Shown here piece by piece: positions 1 to 8,107 of a stretch of DNA of 43,978 nucleotides; the stretch's first letter is position 1, and every line of letters begins with the position of its first letter. The notes under the pieces were generated by a model. The model was not told the origin of the DNA. It saw only the letters and a program-made list of their open reading frames with translations, and did not search any database. A program made the translations under genes and the position numbers. This DNA is from JAAZFF01 sp964405775 (GTDB lineage: Bacteria; Verrucomicrobiota; Kiritimatiellia; RFP12; UBA3636). The stretch covers positions 1-43,978 of the forward strand of contig CAYOPG010000011.1 of assembly GCA_964405775.1 (NCBI GenBank). Reading direction: 5' to 3'.

Positions 1-10
1 GGGGAGGGCA

Positions 11-44
11 AACAAAAGCGGCCTGCGGGAAAACCGCAGGCCGC
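11..44 (-). terminator. Rho-independent terminator of the groEL transcript
   Basis: A perfect 11-bp inverted repeat (18-28 with 34-44, arm GCGGCCTGCGG) closes a 5-nt loop. Read on the minus strand it is followed by TTTTGTTTG. It lies 35 bases past the groEL stop codon, so it should end the dnaK-groES-groEL transcript. Confidence 0.9.
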
Positions 45-78
45 GATGCGTTCCTGTTGCCCGGATGGGCACTGGATA

Positions 79-1713
79 TTACATCATCCCGTCCATGCCG
101 CCCTGGGGCATAGGAGCGGGCTTCTCCTTCTCGGGGACGTCCGTGATCATGCTCTCAGTGGTTAGAAGCAGACCAGCTATGGATGTCGCATTCTGGAGAG
201 CCAGCCGCGTTACCTTGGCGGGATCAACGATTCCTGCCTTGAGCATATCCACGAAGTCGTCCGTGGATGCGTTGTAGCCGTTGGCGCCGGATGAGGATTC
301 GACCTTGCTCACAACGAGTGCCGCTTCCTGGCGACCTGCGTTTGCAACGATCTGGCGAAGTGGCGCAGTGAGGCAGTTGTAGACGATCTGCATACCGACC
401 TTCTCGTCGCCCTCAGCGCCATCGATGGCGGACATAAGAGCCTTGCGGCAACGAATAAGAGCGACGCCGCCGCCGGGGATTATACCCTCCTCGACTGCTG
501 CGCGTGTCGCATGCAGCGCGTCCTCGATGCGATCCTTCTTCTCCTTCATTTCGGTCTCGGTAGCAGCACCGACGTTTATGACGGCGACACCGCCTGCGAG
601 CTTGGCGAGGCGCTCCTGTAGCTTTTCACGGTCGTAGTCGGAGGTGGTTTCCTCGATCTGGTTCCTTATCTGGGAGACACGCCCCTGAATGTCGCTGGTC
701 TTTCCGCCGCCTTCGACGATCGTGGTGGCTTCCTTCTCGACGGTGATTCGCTTGGCCTGGCCGAGATCCTTCAGCTCAATGCTGTCAAGCTTGATGCCGA
801 GTTCTTCGGAGATCATCTTGCCGCCTGTCAGGATTGCGATGTCTTCGAGCATTGCCTTGCGACGATCGCCGAAGCCAGGAGCCTTGACCGCGCAGACGTT
901 GAGGGAACCGCGCAGCTTATTGACAACCAGTGTGGCGAGAGCTTCGCCGTCCACGTCCTCAGCGATTATGAGCATGGGCTTGCCGGCCTTGGCGACGTTC
1001 TGGAGGAGCGGGAGCAGTTCCTGAAGCGAGGAAATTTTCTTCTCGTGGATCAGGATGTAGGCGTTCTCCAGCGAAACCGTCATCGTGTCGGGACTCGTCA
1101 CGAAGTATGGGCTCAAATAGCCTTTGTCAAACTGCATGCCTTCGACGACGTCCAAAGTGGTGTCAATCGTTTTCGATTCCTCGACGGTGATCGTGCCGTC
1201 CTTGCCGACCTTGTCCATTGCCTCTGCGATCTTGGAGCCGATTTCTGTATCGCCATTGGCGGAAACAGTCGCGACCTGTTCGATCTCTGTGTGCTCTTTG
1301 ACCTTCTTGGCGAGTTTGGCGATGTTGGCTGTAACGACGGCGGTTCCCTTGTCTATGCCGCGCTTGAGCGACATGGGGTTGGCTCCCGCTGTTACGTTCT
1401 TCAGGCCTTCACGGTAAATCGCCTCGGCCAGCAGAACTGCAGTCGTCGTGCCGTCGCCCGCAGTGTCGTTCGTCTTGCTCGCGACTTCGCGCACCATCTG
1501 GGCGCCCATGTTTTCAAAAGCGTTCTCCAGCTCGATCTCTTTGGCCACGGTCACACCGTCCTTGGTGATCTGGGGGGAACCGAATTTCTTGTCGATAATA
1601 ACGTTGCGCCCGCCCGGCCCTAGTGTGACTTTCACGGCGCGCGAGAGTTTCTCTACGCCGGCTAGAATGGCCTGACGTGCATCATTGTCATATTTAAGTT
1701 GTTTTGCTGACAT
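79..1713 (-). CDS. groEL: Chaperonin GroEL (60 kDa, Hsp60)
   Basis: ATP-dependent chaperonin that forms the double-ring folding chamber in the cytoplasm with GroES. The 544-residue length is normal for the family. Visible signatures are LGPGGRN at residues 31-37, the ATP-site DGTTT at 87-91, and the GGG-rich stretch IIPGGGVAL in the second equatorial half. The tail ends in a short Gly/Met repeat (GGMDGMM), the common flexible C-terminus. An AGGAG Shine-Dalgarno sits 5 bases before the ATG. It lies 26 bases downstream of groES, so the two are co-transcribed, and a strong terminator follows. Nothing is degenerate. Identity is near certain. Confidence 0.98.
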   Translation of the reverse strand: MSAKQLKYDNDARQAILAGVEKLSRAVKVTLGPGGRNVIIDKKFGSPQITKDGVTVAKEIELENAFENMGAQMVREVASKTNDTAGDGTTTAVLLAEAIYREGLKNVTAGANPMSLKRGIDKGTAVVTANIAKLAKKVKEHTEIEQVATVSANGDTEIGSKIAEAMDKVGKDGTITVEESKTIDTTLDVVEGMQFDKGYLSPYFVTSPDTMTVSLENAYILIHEKKISSLQELLPLLQNVAKAGKPMLIIAEDVDGEALATLVVNKLRGSLNVCAVKAPGFGDRRKAMLEDIAILTGGKMISEELGIKLDSIELKDLGQAKRITVEKEATTIVEGGGKTSDIQGRVSQIRNQIEETTSDYDREKLQERLAKLAGGVAVINVGAATETEMKEKKDRIEDALHATRAAVEEGIIPGGGVALIRCRKALMSAIDGAEGDEKVGMQIVYNCLTAPLRQIVANAGRQEAALVVSKVESSSGANGYNASTDDFVDMLKAGIVDPAKVTRLALQNATSIAGLLLTTESMITDVPEKEKPAPMPQGGMDGMM

Positions 1714-1739
1714 TTTGTCTCCTGAGTTTCGTTGTTAAA

Positions 1740-2027
1740 TTATTTGCCGATTACGCCGAGGAGGTCTTCCTCTCGTACAATCTGGTATGTTTTGTCGTCG
1801 ATCTTGATTTCCGTGCCGCCGTACTTGGGCATCAGAACAGTGTCGCCGACTTTGACGTCGAATTTGATTTCCTTGCCGTCATCGTCGCGCTTGATGCCGA
1901 CTGCGATTACCTTGCCCTCCTGGGGCTTTTCTTTTGCGGAATCGGGAATGTAAATCCCTCCCTTGATTTGTTCTTTAACCTCTATTGGTTCTACGAGGAC
2001 GCGTGCGCCCAGCGGTCTGATCTTCAT
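1740..2027 (-). CDS. groES: Co-chaperonin GroES (10 kDa)
   Basis: Heptameric lid of the GroEL chamber. The protein is 95 residues, as usual. It begins with the family-typical KIRPLGARVLVEP and contains the mobile-loop segment ending in GGIYIPD, then KVGDTVLMPKYGGTEIK and a C-terminal EEDLLGVI. An AAGGAG ribosome-binding site lies 8 bases before the ATG. It is first of the groES-groEL pair and follows dnaK by 79 bases, so it may be part of one chaperone transcript with dnaK or have its own promoter in that gap. I saw no CIRCE element (the HrcA operator) before it. Confidence 0.98.
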   Translation of the reverse strand: MKIRPLGARVLVEPIEVKEQIKGGIYIPDSAKEKPQEGKVIAVGIKRDDDGKEIKFDVKVGDTVLMPKYGGTEIKIDDKTYQIVREEDLLGVIGK

Positions 2028-2052
2028 TGTTATGTTTTCTCCTTTTTACCGA

Positions 2053-2068
2053 GCCGGTCTTGACCGGC
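2053..2068 (-). promoter_or_regulatory. Short perfect inverted repeat between dnaK and groES
   Basis: The 7-bp arms GCCGGTC (2053-2059) and GACCGGC (2062-2068) are separated by two bases. No T-tract follows on either strand, so this is not a standard terminator. It sits just upstream of the groES ribosome-binding site and could stabilise or process the mRNA between dnaK and groES. Function is inferred only from position. Confidence 0.35.
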
Positions 2069-2106
2069 CCGGGTGTTGTTTAAGTTTGAAAAATAGTTGA
2101 AAAAGA

Positions 2107-4029
2107 TTACTTTTTCTTGTTGTCGTCATCCATCATTTCAAAGTCGGCGTCGACTACGTCGTCTTTGGGCGCTTTGCCGGATTGCTGATCCTGCGCTCTG
2201 CCGCCGTCCTCCGGTGGTGGGGGGGCGCTCTCTCCGCCTTTGTCGGCGTACATTTCCTGCGCAATTTCATTCATTGCGTTGGTAAGCGCTTCTTGCTTTG
2301 CCTTGATGTCGTTCATATCATCGCCCTTGAGGGATTTCTTAAGATCCTCAATTGCTGATTCGACTGGGGCTTTTTTGTCTGCGCTGACCTTGTCGCCGGA
2401 TTCCTTAAGAGCCTTTTCGACTTGATAGACGAGCGACTCTGCCTGATTGCGTGTGTCGACTTCCTCCTTCTTCTTGGAGTCTTCATCGGCGTGCACTTCG
2501 GCGTCGTGCACCATTCTCTTGACCTCATCGTCGGAAAGCCCTGACGAGGCGGTGATCGTGATCTTCTGCTCTTTTCCGGTGCCCTTGTCGTGAGCGGTTA
2601 CGTTCAGTATGCCGTTTGCGTCAAGGTCGAAAGTCACTTCGATCTGCGGCACTCCACGCGGAGCAGGAGGAATGCCGTCGAGGTTGAAGTTGCCCAGCAA
2701 CTTGTTGTCTCGTGCAAATTTGCGTTCGCCTTGGTAAACCTTTATCTCCACGGATGGTTGCTGGTCAGCAGCCGTGCTGAAGACTTCAGATTTTTTTGTC
2801 GGGATTGTTGTGTTGCGCTCAATAAGCGGAGTGAATACTCCACCGAGCGTCTCAATGCCGAGCGTGAGCGGCGTGACGTCGAGCAGCAGCACGTTATTGA
2901 CTTCGCCTTTCAAGATGCCCGCCTGTATAGCGGCTCCGATTCCAACGACTTCGTCAGGGTTCACCCCTTTGTGCGGGTCGCGTCCGAAGACTTCCTTCGC
3001 GAGTTCTTGCACGCGGGGCATACGGGTAGAGCCACCAACGAGGATAACCTCGTCTACTGATGAGACACCCGCGTCCTTAAGGCAGTTTTTGCATGGTGCC
3101 ACTGCGCGCTGGATTGTGTCCTCGCAGAGTTGCTCGAGCTTGGCTTTTGTAAGTTGCACGGCAAGGTGTTTGGGGCCTGTTGCGTCAGCCGTTATAAATG
3201 GCAGGTTGATGTCAGTAGTGGTCGCCGACGAAAGTTCGCACTTCGCCTTTTCCGCCGCCTCTTTCAGGCGCTGCACAGCCATCACGTCCTGCGACAGGTC
3301 GATGCCGTTCTCCTTTTTGAATTCATCTACAAGCCACTGCATCACAAGCTGGTCAAGGTCGTCGCCGCCCAAATGCGTGTCGCCGTTGGTGGCTTTTACT
3401 TCAAAGACGCCGTCACCGATTTCGAGGATGGAGATGTCAAATGTACCGCCACCAAAGTCGTAAACTGCGATGGTTTCCTCTTTTTTCTTATCGAGTCCGT
3501 ATGCCAACGAAGCCGCTGTCGGCTCGTTTACTATGCGTAGCACCTCAAGACCCGCGATGCGGCCGGCGTCTTTCGTTGCCTGGCGCTGCGAGTCGTTAAA
3601 ATACGCCGGAACGGTGATAACCGTCTGCGTGATTTTCTCCCCAAGATATGCTTCTGCATCGGTCTTCATCTTCTGAAGAATCATCGAAGAAATTTCGGGC
3701 GGCGAGTACGTCTTGTCGCCGATTTTGATGTGAGCGTCTCCGTTCTTCGCCTTTACTATTTCATAAGGCACGAGTGTGGACTCGTGCGCCACCTCATCGT
3801 ACTTGCGCCCCATAAAGCGTTTGACCGAGAAAATTGTGTTTTTCGGATTGGTGACTGCCTGCCGTTTTGCGGCCTGACCTACAAGACGATCCCCGTTCTT
3901 AGCAAACGCGACTATAGAGGGCGTAGTCCGCTGGCCTTCGGCGTTGGGGATTACGACGGGCTCGCCGCCTTCCATTACCGCCATGCATGAGTTCGTTGTA
4001 CCGAGGTCTATTCCTAGAATTTTTCCCAT
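2107..4029 (-). CDS. dnaK: Chaperone protein DnaK (Hsp70)
   Basis: ATP-driven Hsp70 chaperone, 640 residues. The nucleotide-binding domain has the phosphate loop GIDLGTTNS (residues 5-13), the connect segment with VYDFGGGTFD and the adenosine motif VILVGGSTRMP. The substrate-binding domain follows (DVTPLTLGIETLGG), then a helical lid and a charged tail with the conserved DVVDADFE. A pro-rich patch precedes the tail. An AAGGA ribosome-binding site lies close to the ATG. No dnaJ or grpE is adjacent. It heads the chaperone block, and the 257-base gap upstream contains a sigma-54-like element and a 7-bp dyad rather than a recognisable heat-shock operator. Confidence 0.98.
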   Translation of the reverse strand: MGKILGIDLGTTNSCMAVMEGGEPVVIPNAEGQRTTPSIVAFAKNGDRLVGQAAKRQAVTNPKNTIFSVKRFMGRKYDEVAHESTLVPYEIVKAKNGDAHIKIGDKTYSPPEISSMILQKMKTDAEAYLGEKITQTVITVPAYFNDSQRQATKDAGRIAGLEVLRIVNEPTAASLAYGLDKKKEETIAVYDFGGGTFDISILEIGDGVFEVKATNGDTHLGGDDLDQLVMQWLVDEFKKENGIDLSQDVMAVQRLKEAAEKAKCELSSATTTDINLPFITADATGPKHLAVQLTKAKLEQLCEDTIQRAVAPCKNCLKDAGVSSVDEVILVGGSTRMPRVQELAKEVFGRDPHKGVNPDEVVGIGAAIQAGILKGEVNNVLLLDVTPLTLGIETLGGVFTPLIERNTTIPTKKSEVFSTAADQQPSVEIKVYQGERKFARDNKLLGNFNLDGIPPAPRGVPQIEVTFDLDANGILNVTAHDKGTGKEQKITITASSGLSDDEVKRMVHDAEVHADEDSKKKEEVDTRNQAESLVYQVEKALKESGDKVSADKKAPVESAIEDLKKSLKGDDMNDIKAKQEALTNAMNEIAQEMYADKGGESAPPPPEDGGRAQDQQSGKAPKDDVVDADFEMMDDDNKKK

Positions 4030-4086
4030 AATGTTTTTCCTTTTTATACCCCGAGCGGATGTGCCACGAGGTTGCCTTTCTCGTTA

Positions 4087-4103
4087 AGCACGACCTGTGC
4101 CAA
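4087..4103 (-). promoter_or_regulatory. Sigma-54 (-24/-12)-like promoter before dnaK
   Basis: On the minus strand this reads TTGGCACAGGTCGTGCT. It keeps the invariant GG and GC separated by 10 bases and matches 15 of 17 positions of the consensus YTGGCACGRNNNTTGCW. Transcription would begin near 4075, leaving a leader of about 45 bases before dnaK. No rpoN or enhancer-binding protein is in the window. A weaker sigma-70 reading (TTGCGC, 17 bases, TAACGA) overlaps it. Confidence 0.4.
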
Positions 4104-4133
4104 GCGCAAAAAGGGCTATTTTTTCAGGAAAAA

Positions 4134-4161
4134 CGAGACAAAACAGCGACAACCTGTCTCG
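4134..4161. promoter_or_regulatory. Dyad upstream of dnaK, possible operator
   Basis: Arms CGAGACA (4134-4140) and TGTCTCG (4155-4161) form a perfect 7-bp dyad with 14 bases between. It lies 31-58 bases upstream of the sigma-54-like element on the transcript strand, where an activator or repressor could bind. It does not match CIRCE. The rest of 4030-4286 shows nothing else I recognise. Confidence 0.3.
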
Positions 4162-4286
4162 CTGGGCGTTGCGTAATCAATGCTATCTCACGATAACTAT
4201 GGTTTATTGGGAAACAGAAAACGATGGTTATTCTATGCCCGACACCTGCGAACGCCGCCATTTACAGCGTTCCCCGAATCAATCCA

Positions 4287-5165
4287 CTAACTTAAACCTG
4301 TTAGAGAAGAGCGGTTTTGTGCGACAAAGTTTCCCAGAGCGGTGCGCCAGTCGTCCATGATGCATAGACCTAAGTTCTTAAGTTTGGCATTTTCCAATAT
4401 GGAGTTAGCGGGACGGCGAGCAGGGGTGGGGTAGTCTGCCGTTGTGCAGGGTTCCATTTTATACGGGACGTTCATCAGCGTCAGAAATTCTCTGGCGAAG
4501 CCGTACCACGTTGTATAACCCTGTGCCGCTGCGTTGAAGAGTCCTGTAGGAGGGACGGGTTGATCGAGTATCTTTTTGATTTGGAGTGCCAACTGCATCG
4601 AACATGTGGGGCAGCCGAACTGGTCGTTTACAACACGGATAGTTTTGGCTGGATCGGAAAGCGCGAGTCGAAGCATGGTTTTCGGGAAGTTTTTGCCGTG
4701 AGCGCCGTATAGCCAGGCTGTGCGCAGAATTGCGTAGCGGCACCCACTGGACTGAATCGCTTTTTCGCCCTTCAATTTGGTGCGTCCGTACACAGTGGCA
4801 GGTGAGGGGACGTCTGTTTCGAGCCACGCCTCTGGCACTGCCTTGTCACCGCTGAATACGTAGTCTGTGGAGATGTGCACAAGTAACGTGCCAAGTCGTT
4901 TGCATTCCTCTGCTAGTAAAGCGGGGCCGGTGGCGTTAACGGCGTGGCACAGTGCCTGATCGGATTCCGCTTTGTCCACCGCGGTGTATGCCGCACAGTT
5001 GATAAGAACATCCGGCTTGAAGTCTATTATTGCGGACGCCACGGAATCACGCGAAGTGATGTCGATCTCTGGCATGTCCAACGCCAAAAGGTCATGTTCC
5101 GCGAAAACACTCTGGCAGTCTGTTCCAAGTTGCCCGTTGGATCCGGCGATTAGTATCTTAGCCAT
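4287..5165 (-). CDS. rfbD: dTDP-4-dehydrorhamnose reductase (RmlD/RfbD family)
   Basis: NAD(P)H-dependent reductase of the extended SDR fold. In the canonical pathway it makes dTDP-L-rhamnose for cell-surface polysaccharide. The 292 residues start with the nucleotide loop GSNGQLG (8-14), have the substrate strand STDYVF (99-104) and the catalytic pair Y126/K130 in VYGRTK. The C-terminal RPANSILENAKL (conserved RP.NS.L) is diagnostic for RmlD. The other rhamnose genes (rmlA, rmlB, rmlC) are not in the window. The start overlaps the stop of the upstream isomerase gene by 8 bases (ATGGCTAA), implying translational coupling. Confidence 0.9.
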   Translation of the reverse strand: MAKILIAGSNGQLGTDCQSVFAEHDLLALDMPEIDITSRDSVASAIIDFKPDVLINCAAYTAVDKAESDQALCHAVNATGPALLAEECKRLGTLLVHISTDYVFSGDKAVPEAWLETDVPSPATVYGRTKLKGEKAIQSSGCRYAILRTAWLYGAHGKNFPKTMLRLALSDPAKTIRVVNDQFGCPTCSMQLALQIKKILDQPVPPTGLFNAAAQGYTTWYGFAREFLTLMNVPYKMEPCTTADYPTPARRPANSILENAKLKNLGLCIMDDWRTALGNFVAQNRSSLTGLS

Positions 5166-6045
5166 TTTTCCCTTCTAGGGAGGCTTTGATGTCGTTTATC
5201 ATCGCCTCCATGCGTTTGCCGTATTCTACGTACATTGCATATCTGCGCTCATCGTCGGTCTTAACAGAATCATCGTGGAAAACAGCTCCAAGGTGGGGCT
5301 CTATCGAAATGCCGCCATCGTAACCTGAAGAAATTGCATCCTCGATTACTCGCCGAACATCGCCATTGCCAAGACCCGGGAAAGTGTAGTTCATTTTTTC
5401 GCCATCCCAAATGCCGTCTTTGATATGGATGTAAATGACATGGTCCTTGACATTGCTATAGAACTCCCAAGAAGATTGTTTTGGGTGTGGAACCGGCTTC
5501 GTGCGGTCATCCGACATGATTGGATTGCCCGTGTCGAAGACCAACTTCAGCCCCGGAACGTTTTCGATGATGGCCAGCGTGTAGCTCCAGCCCATGCCAC
5601 CGTAGTTCATGCAGTTTTCATGTACCGGCTGAATGCCGGCGTCAAGAAACATTTTGGTGAACTCGCGGAGGCGTTCGAAACGCGTCTCCTTCATCTGATC
5701 TTCCGGAGAACGGTCCGGCAGGACGGCATAACTCATGATGCGTATCATCTTCGTGCCCATCCGTTGCATCCTAGGTATGGCGCGTTTGATTGCCGCAATG
5801 TCCTCATCGCCGGGTTTGTCTATGTGTTTACTCCAGTTGGCTATAGCTGAGCCAAAGCAGTTTATTTTTATCCCGGCGTCTTCAAGCTTCCCGTAGACGA
5901 CATCGAACGTCTTGTCGTCGATGTCGTGTATGTTCACCTTGTCAATCCCACGGGATTCTATGTTGCTCCACCCCAGCTCTTTTGTAGCTTTTATCTGTCC
6001 GTCGATCGAAACTGCGGCTTCGTCCGCAAAACCTGTCATGTACAT
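5158..6045 (-). CDS. Sugar phosphate isomerase/epimerase, xylose-isomerase-like TIM barrel
   Basis: A 295-residue AP-endonuclease-2/xylose-isomerase-like TIM barrel, the fold used by sugar and inositol isomerases and epimerases. The expected metal ligands are visible: E143 (VHEN), D171 (VFDTGN), H207 (YIHIKD) and E249 (SIEPH). I start it at 6045 because GAGGAG lies 7 bases before that ATG. A longer frame reaching 6132 has no such site and overlaps the preceding gene. It sits 19 bases after a Gfo/Idh/MocA dehydrogenase gene. This pairing is common in catabolism of inositols, uronates or modified sugars. The exact substrate cannot be read from sequence. Confidence 0.85.
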   Translation of the reverse strand: MYMTGFADEAAVSIDGQIKATKELGWSNIESRGIDKVNIHDIDDKTFDVVYGKLEDAGIKINCFGSAIANWSKHIDKPGDEDIAAIKRAIPRMQRMGTKMIRIMSYAVLPDRSPEDQMKETRFERLREFTKMFLDAGIQPVHENCMNYGGMGWSYTLAIIENVPGLKLVFDTGNPIMSDDRTKPVPHPKQSSWEFYSNVKDHVIYIHIKDGIWDGEKMNYTFPGLGNGDVRRVIEDAISSGYDGGISIEPHLGAVFHDDSVKTDDERRYAMYVEYGKRMEAMINDIKASLEGKNG

Positions 6046-6064
6046 GTTGCTTCTCCTCTGTGGT

Positions 6065-7243
6065 TTAGTATTTAAACGAGTCTCCCATGCCAGCAGCATC
6101 TTCTGTTTTGGACTGTTTCTTCTTTTTATCACCTTTCGAATCGGCGATTAGTTTTTTCAGTGTCGTGGAAAACGCGGATGAGTTGAGAGGCATTTCCACC
6201 TTCTTCTTTTTGAGCGACGAGAAGAGCATGGCGTTGCCTAGTTCGACTGACTTGATCCCCTCCTCCGCTGGGGCAATTAGTTTTTCCCCGTTGAGGATTG
6301 CATTCACGAAATTTTGGATTATGCCGACATGCTGCGGGCCGTTGCCGTTGCAGGGGATGTCGATTGTCCACGTTTCCGGCCGAGCAAATTTCTGGTTCGT
6401 AGTCCGCAAAAACTGCTGCTGGCCTACGGTGTTTCGCGTCCATGTGACTTTGCCGTCTTCAACGACGATTTTGCCGTATTCGCCGGACACTTCGAGACGG
6501 TTCGTACCGGGGGCTTCACCTGTGGTGGTTATGAACACACCAGTTGCGCCATTCGGGTATTCGAGGAAGGCTGTGACGTCGTCTTCTACCTCTATGTCAT
6601 GGTATTTGCCTAGCGAGCAGACAGCCGTTACAGACGAAGGCATTCCGAATAGCCACTGCATCAAATCGAGGTTGTGGGGGCACTGGTTCAAGAGCACGCC
6701 GCCGCCTTCACCAGCCCATGTCGCGCGCCAGGTGCCGCCATCGTAGTAGGCCTGCGAACGGAACCAGTTCGTGATGATCCAGTTCACGCGTGTGATCTCG
6801 CCAAGCATTCCGCCATTTATTATCTCACGCAATTTTATGTATTGCGGAGTGGTGCGCTGGTTGAACATGGCACTGAAGATGACCTTCGGATCCGTGTGCG
6901 CGGCGATCAATTTCTCGGCATCTTTTTTATGGACCGAAATAGGTTTCTCAACAAGAGTGTGTATGCCGCATTTCAGCGCGTCTATGCCAATAGTGGTGTG
7001 CGCGTAATGTGGAGTCGCTATAAGGACTGCATCGACTTCGTCGGAACGCAGCAGTTTGGCGCTGTCGGTGAACTTTAGCAGTTTGTCGCCGCATTTATCC
7101 ATTTTTTCCGGTACTAAATCGCACACAGCGGTTACCCGCACGTTGGAAACTTTCCCTGCCTCGATGTTCCTGAAGTGTTCATAGCCCATTCCTCCAAGAC
7201 CTATGATCCCTAGGCGGACTTCCTTGTTTTTTTTATTTTCCAT
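6065..7243 (-). CDS. Gfo/Idh/MocA family NAD(P)-dependent oxidoreductase
   Basis: A 392-residue dehydrogenase of the glucose-fructose oxidoreductase/inositol dehydrogenase family. It has an N-terminal Rossmann fold with GLGGMG (15-20), the family motif EKP (99-101), and a C-terminal alpha/beta sheet domain with GGGVLLNQCPHNLDLMQW, which contains the usual substrate and catalytic H-N-L-D pattern. The tail is a lysine-rich extension (DKKKKQSK) of unknown role. An AGGGA site precedes the ATG. It runs directly into the TIM-barrel isomerase gene, so the two probably act on the same sugar or polyol. The substrate is not determinable here. Confidence 0.9.
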   Translation of the reverse strand: MENKKNKEVRLGIIGLGGMGYEHFRNIEAGKVSNVRVTAVCDLVPEKMDKCGDKLLKFTDSAKLLRSDEVDAVLIATPHYAHTTIGIDALKCGIHTLVEKPISVHKKDAEKLIAAHTDPKVIFSAMFNQRTTPQYIKLREIINGGMLGEITRVNWIITNWFRSQAYYDGGTWRATWAGEGGGVLLNQCPHNLDLMQWLFGMPSSVTAVCSLGKYHDIEVEDDVTAFLEYPNGATGVFITTTGEAPGTNRLEVSGEYGKIVVEDGKVTWTRNTVGQQQFLRTTNQKFARPETWTIDIPCNGNGPQHVGIIQNFVNAILNGEKLIAPAEEGIKSVELGNAMLFSSLKKKKVEMPLNSSAFSTTLKKLIADSKGDKKKKQSKTEDAAGMGDSFKY

Positions 7244-7273
7244 TTTTTTCCCTATTAAAAGGTGATAGTTAAA

Positions 7274-8107
7274 TCATTTTTTCTGTTTCTCAAGCCCCAG
7301 CAGCATGGAGCCGACATTGTCCATTACGTAGTCTGGCTGGTAAGCAAACTTGCATATATCCGCTTCGGCGGTTACACCGGTGAGCACCAGAATTGTGGTC
7401 ATCTCCGATTCTATTCCGGATATTATGTCGGTGTTCATCCTGTCGCCGATAATCGCTGTTTCCTCCCGACGCACCCCAATTCGTTTGATCGCGCTACGCA
7501 TCATAAGAGGGTTCGGCTTGCCCACGAAGTATGGTGTAGCTCCAGTCGCCATTTCAATCGGCGCCATAAGAGCTCCCGTGGCCGGCACTATATCCCCGCC
7601 TTCGACGGGGCCGGTGGTGTCGGGGTTGGTGCCGATGAGCTTCGCTCCGTTGCGCACTAGTTTGATCGCCCGGCATATTTTCGTAAAATTATATTCTGGA
7701 GATTCGCTTATGACGACGTAGTCGGGATCGATGTCGTTCATCGAGTATCCCGCTTCATAAAGTGCGTTGATGAGACCGTTGTTGCCGATTACATACGCTG
7801 ATCCACGTGGCTTTTGAGAAGCAAGAAACTGTGCGGTGGCTAGAGCGCTGGTGTAGAAATGGTCTTCGCTAACGGAGAAGCCCAGACGTCCGAGTTTTTC
7901 GTGCAGTTCACGAGGGGTGCGTTCCCCGCTGTTTGTAAGAAAAAGGTACTTTTTTTTGTTTTCATCAAGCCATTTCGTGAACTCGATGGCACCTGGAAGC
8001 ACGTGATTCCCATGGTAAATCACACCATCCATATCGATGATGAAAGCCTCCATCTTGCGGAGTTCATCAAGGTGAACATAAGATTGCGGATCTCTGATTA
8101 TTTTCAA
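7274..8107 (-). CDS. HAD-superfamily phosphatase, NagD-like (class IIA)
   Basis: A 277-residue haloacid-dehalogenase hydrolase. Motif I is DMDGV (25-29, nucleophile D25), motif II is FLTNSGE, the lysine motif lies in VGKPNPLMM and motif III is IIGDRMNTDI. The long cap between motifs II and III, with TNPDTTGP and the GALMAPIE stretch, fits the NagD/p-nitrophenylphosphatase/phosphoglycolate phosphatase subgroup, which acts on sugar or nucleotide monophosphates. Its ATG overlaps the stop of the upstream TPR-like gene by 4 bases (ATGA), so it is co-translated with it. The true substrate is unknown. Confidence 0.9.
   Translation of the reverse strand: MKIIRDPQSYVHLDELRKMEAFIIDMDGVIYHGNHVLPGAIEFTKWLDENKKKYLFLTNSGERTPRELHEKLGRLGFSVSEDHFYTSALATAQFLASQKPRGSAYVIGNNGLINALYEAGYSMNDIDPDYVVISESPEYNFTKICRAIKLVRNGAKLIGTNPDTTGPVEGGDIVPATGALMAPIEMATGATPYFVGKPNPLMMRSAIKRIGVRREETAIIGDRMNTDIISGIESEMTTILVLTGVTAEADICKFAYQPDYVMDNVGSMLLGLEKQKK

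Noticed and set aside
689..1623. Long antisense open frames within groEL (and similar ones in dnaK, fabD and ftsI)
   Set aside because: They mirror codon bias of the real genes on the other strand, have no ribosome-binding sites and no protein-like domains.
4030..4286. Search for a CIRCE operator before dnaK and groES
   Set aside because: No TTAGCACTC-N9-GAGTGCTAA or near match is present in either gap, so I did not call HrcA control.
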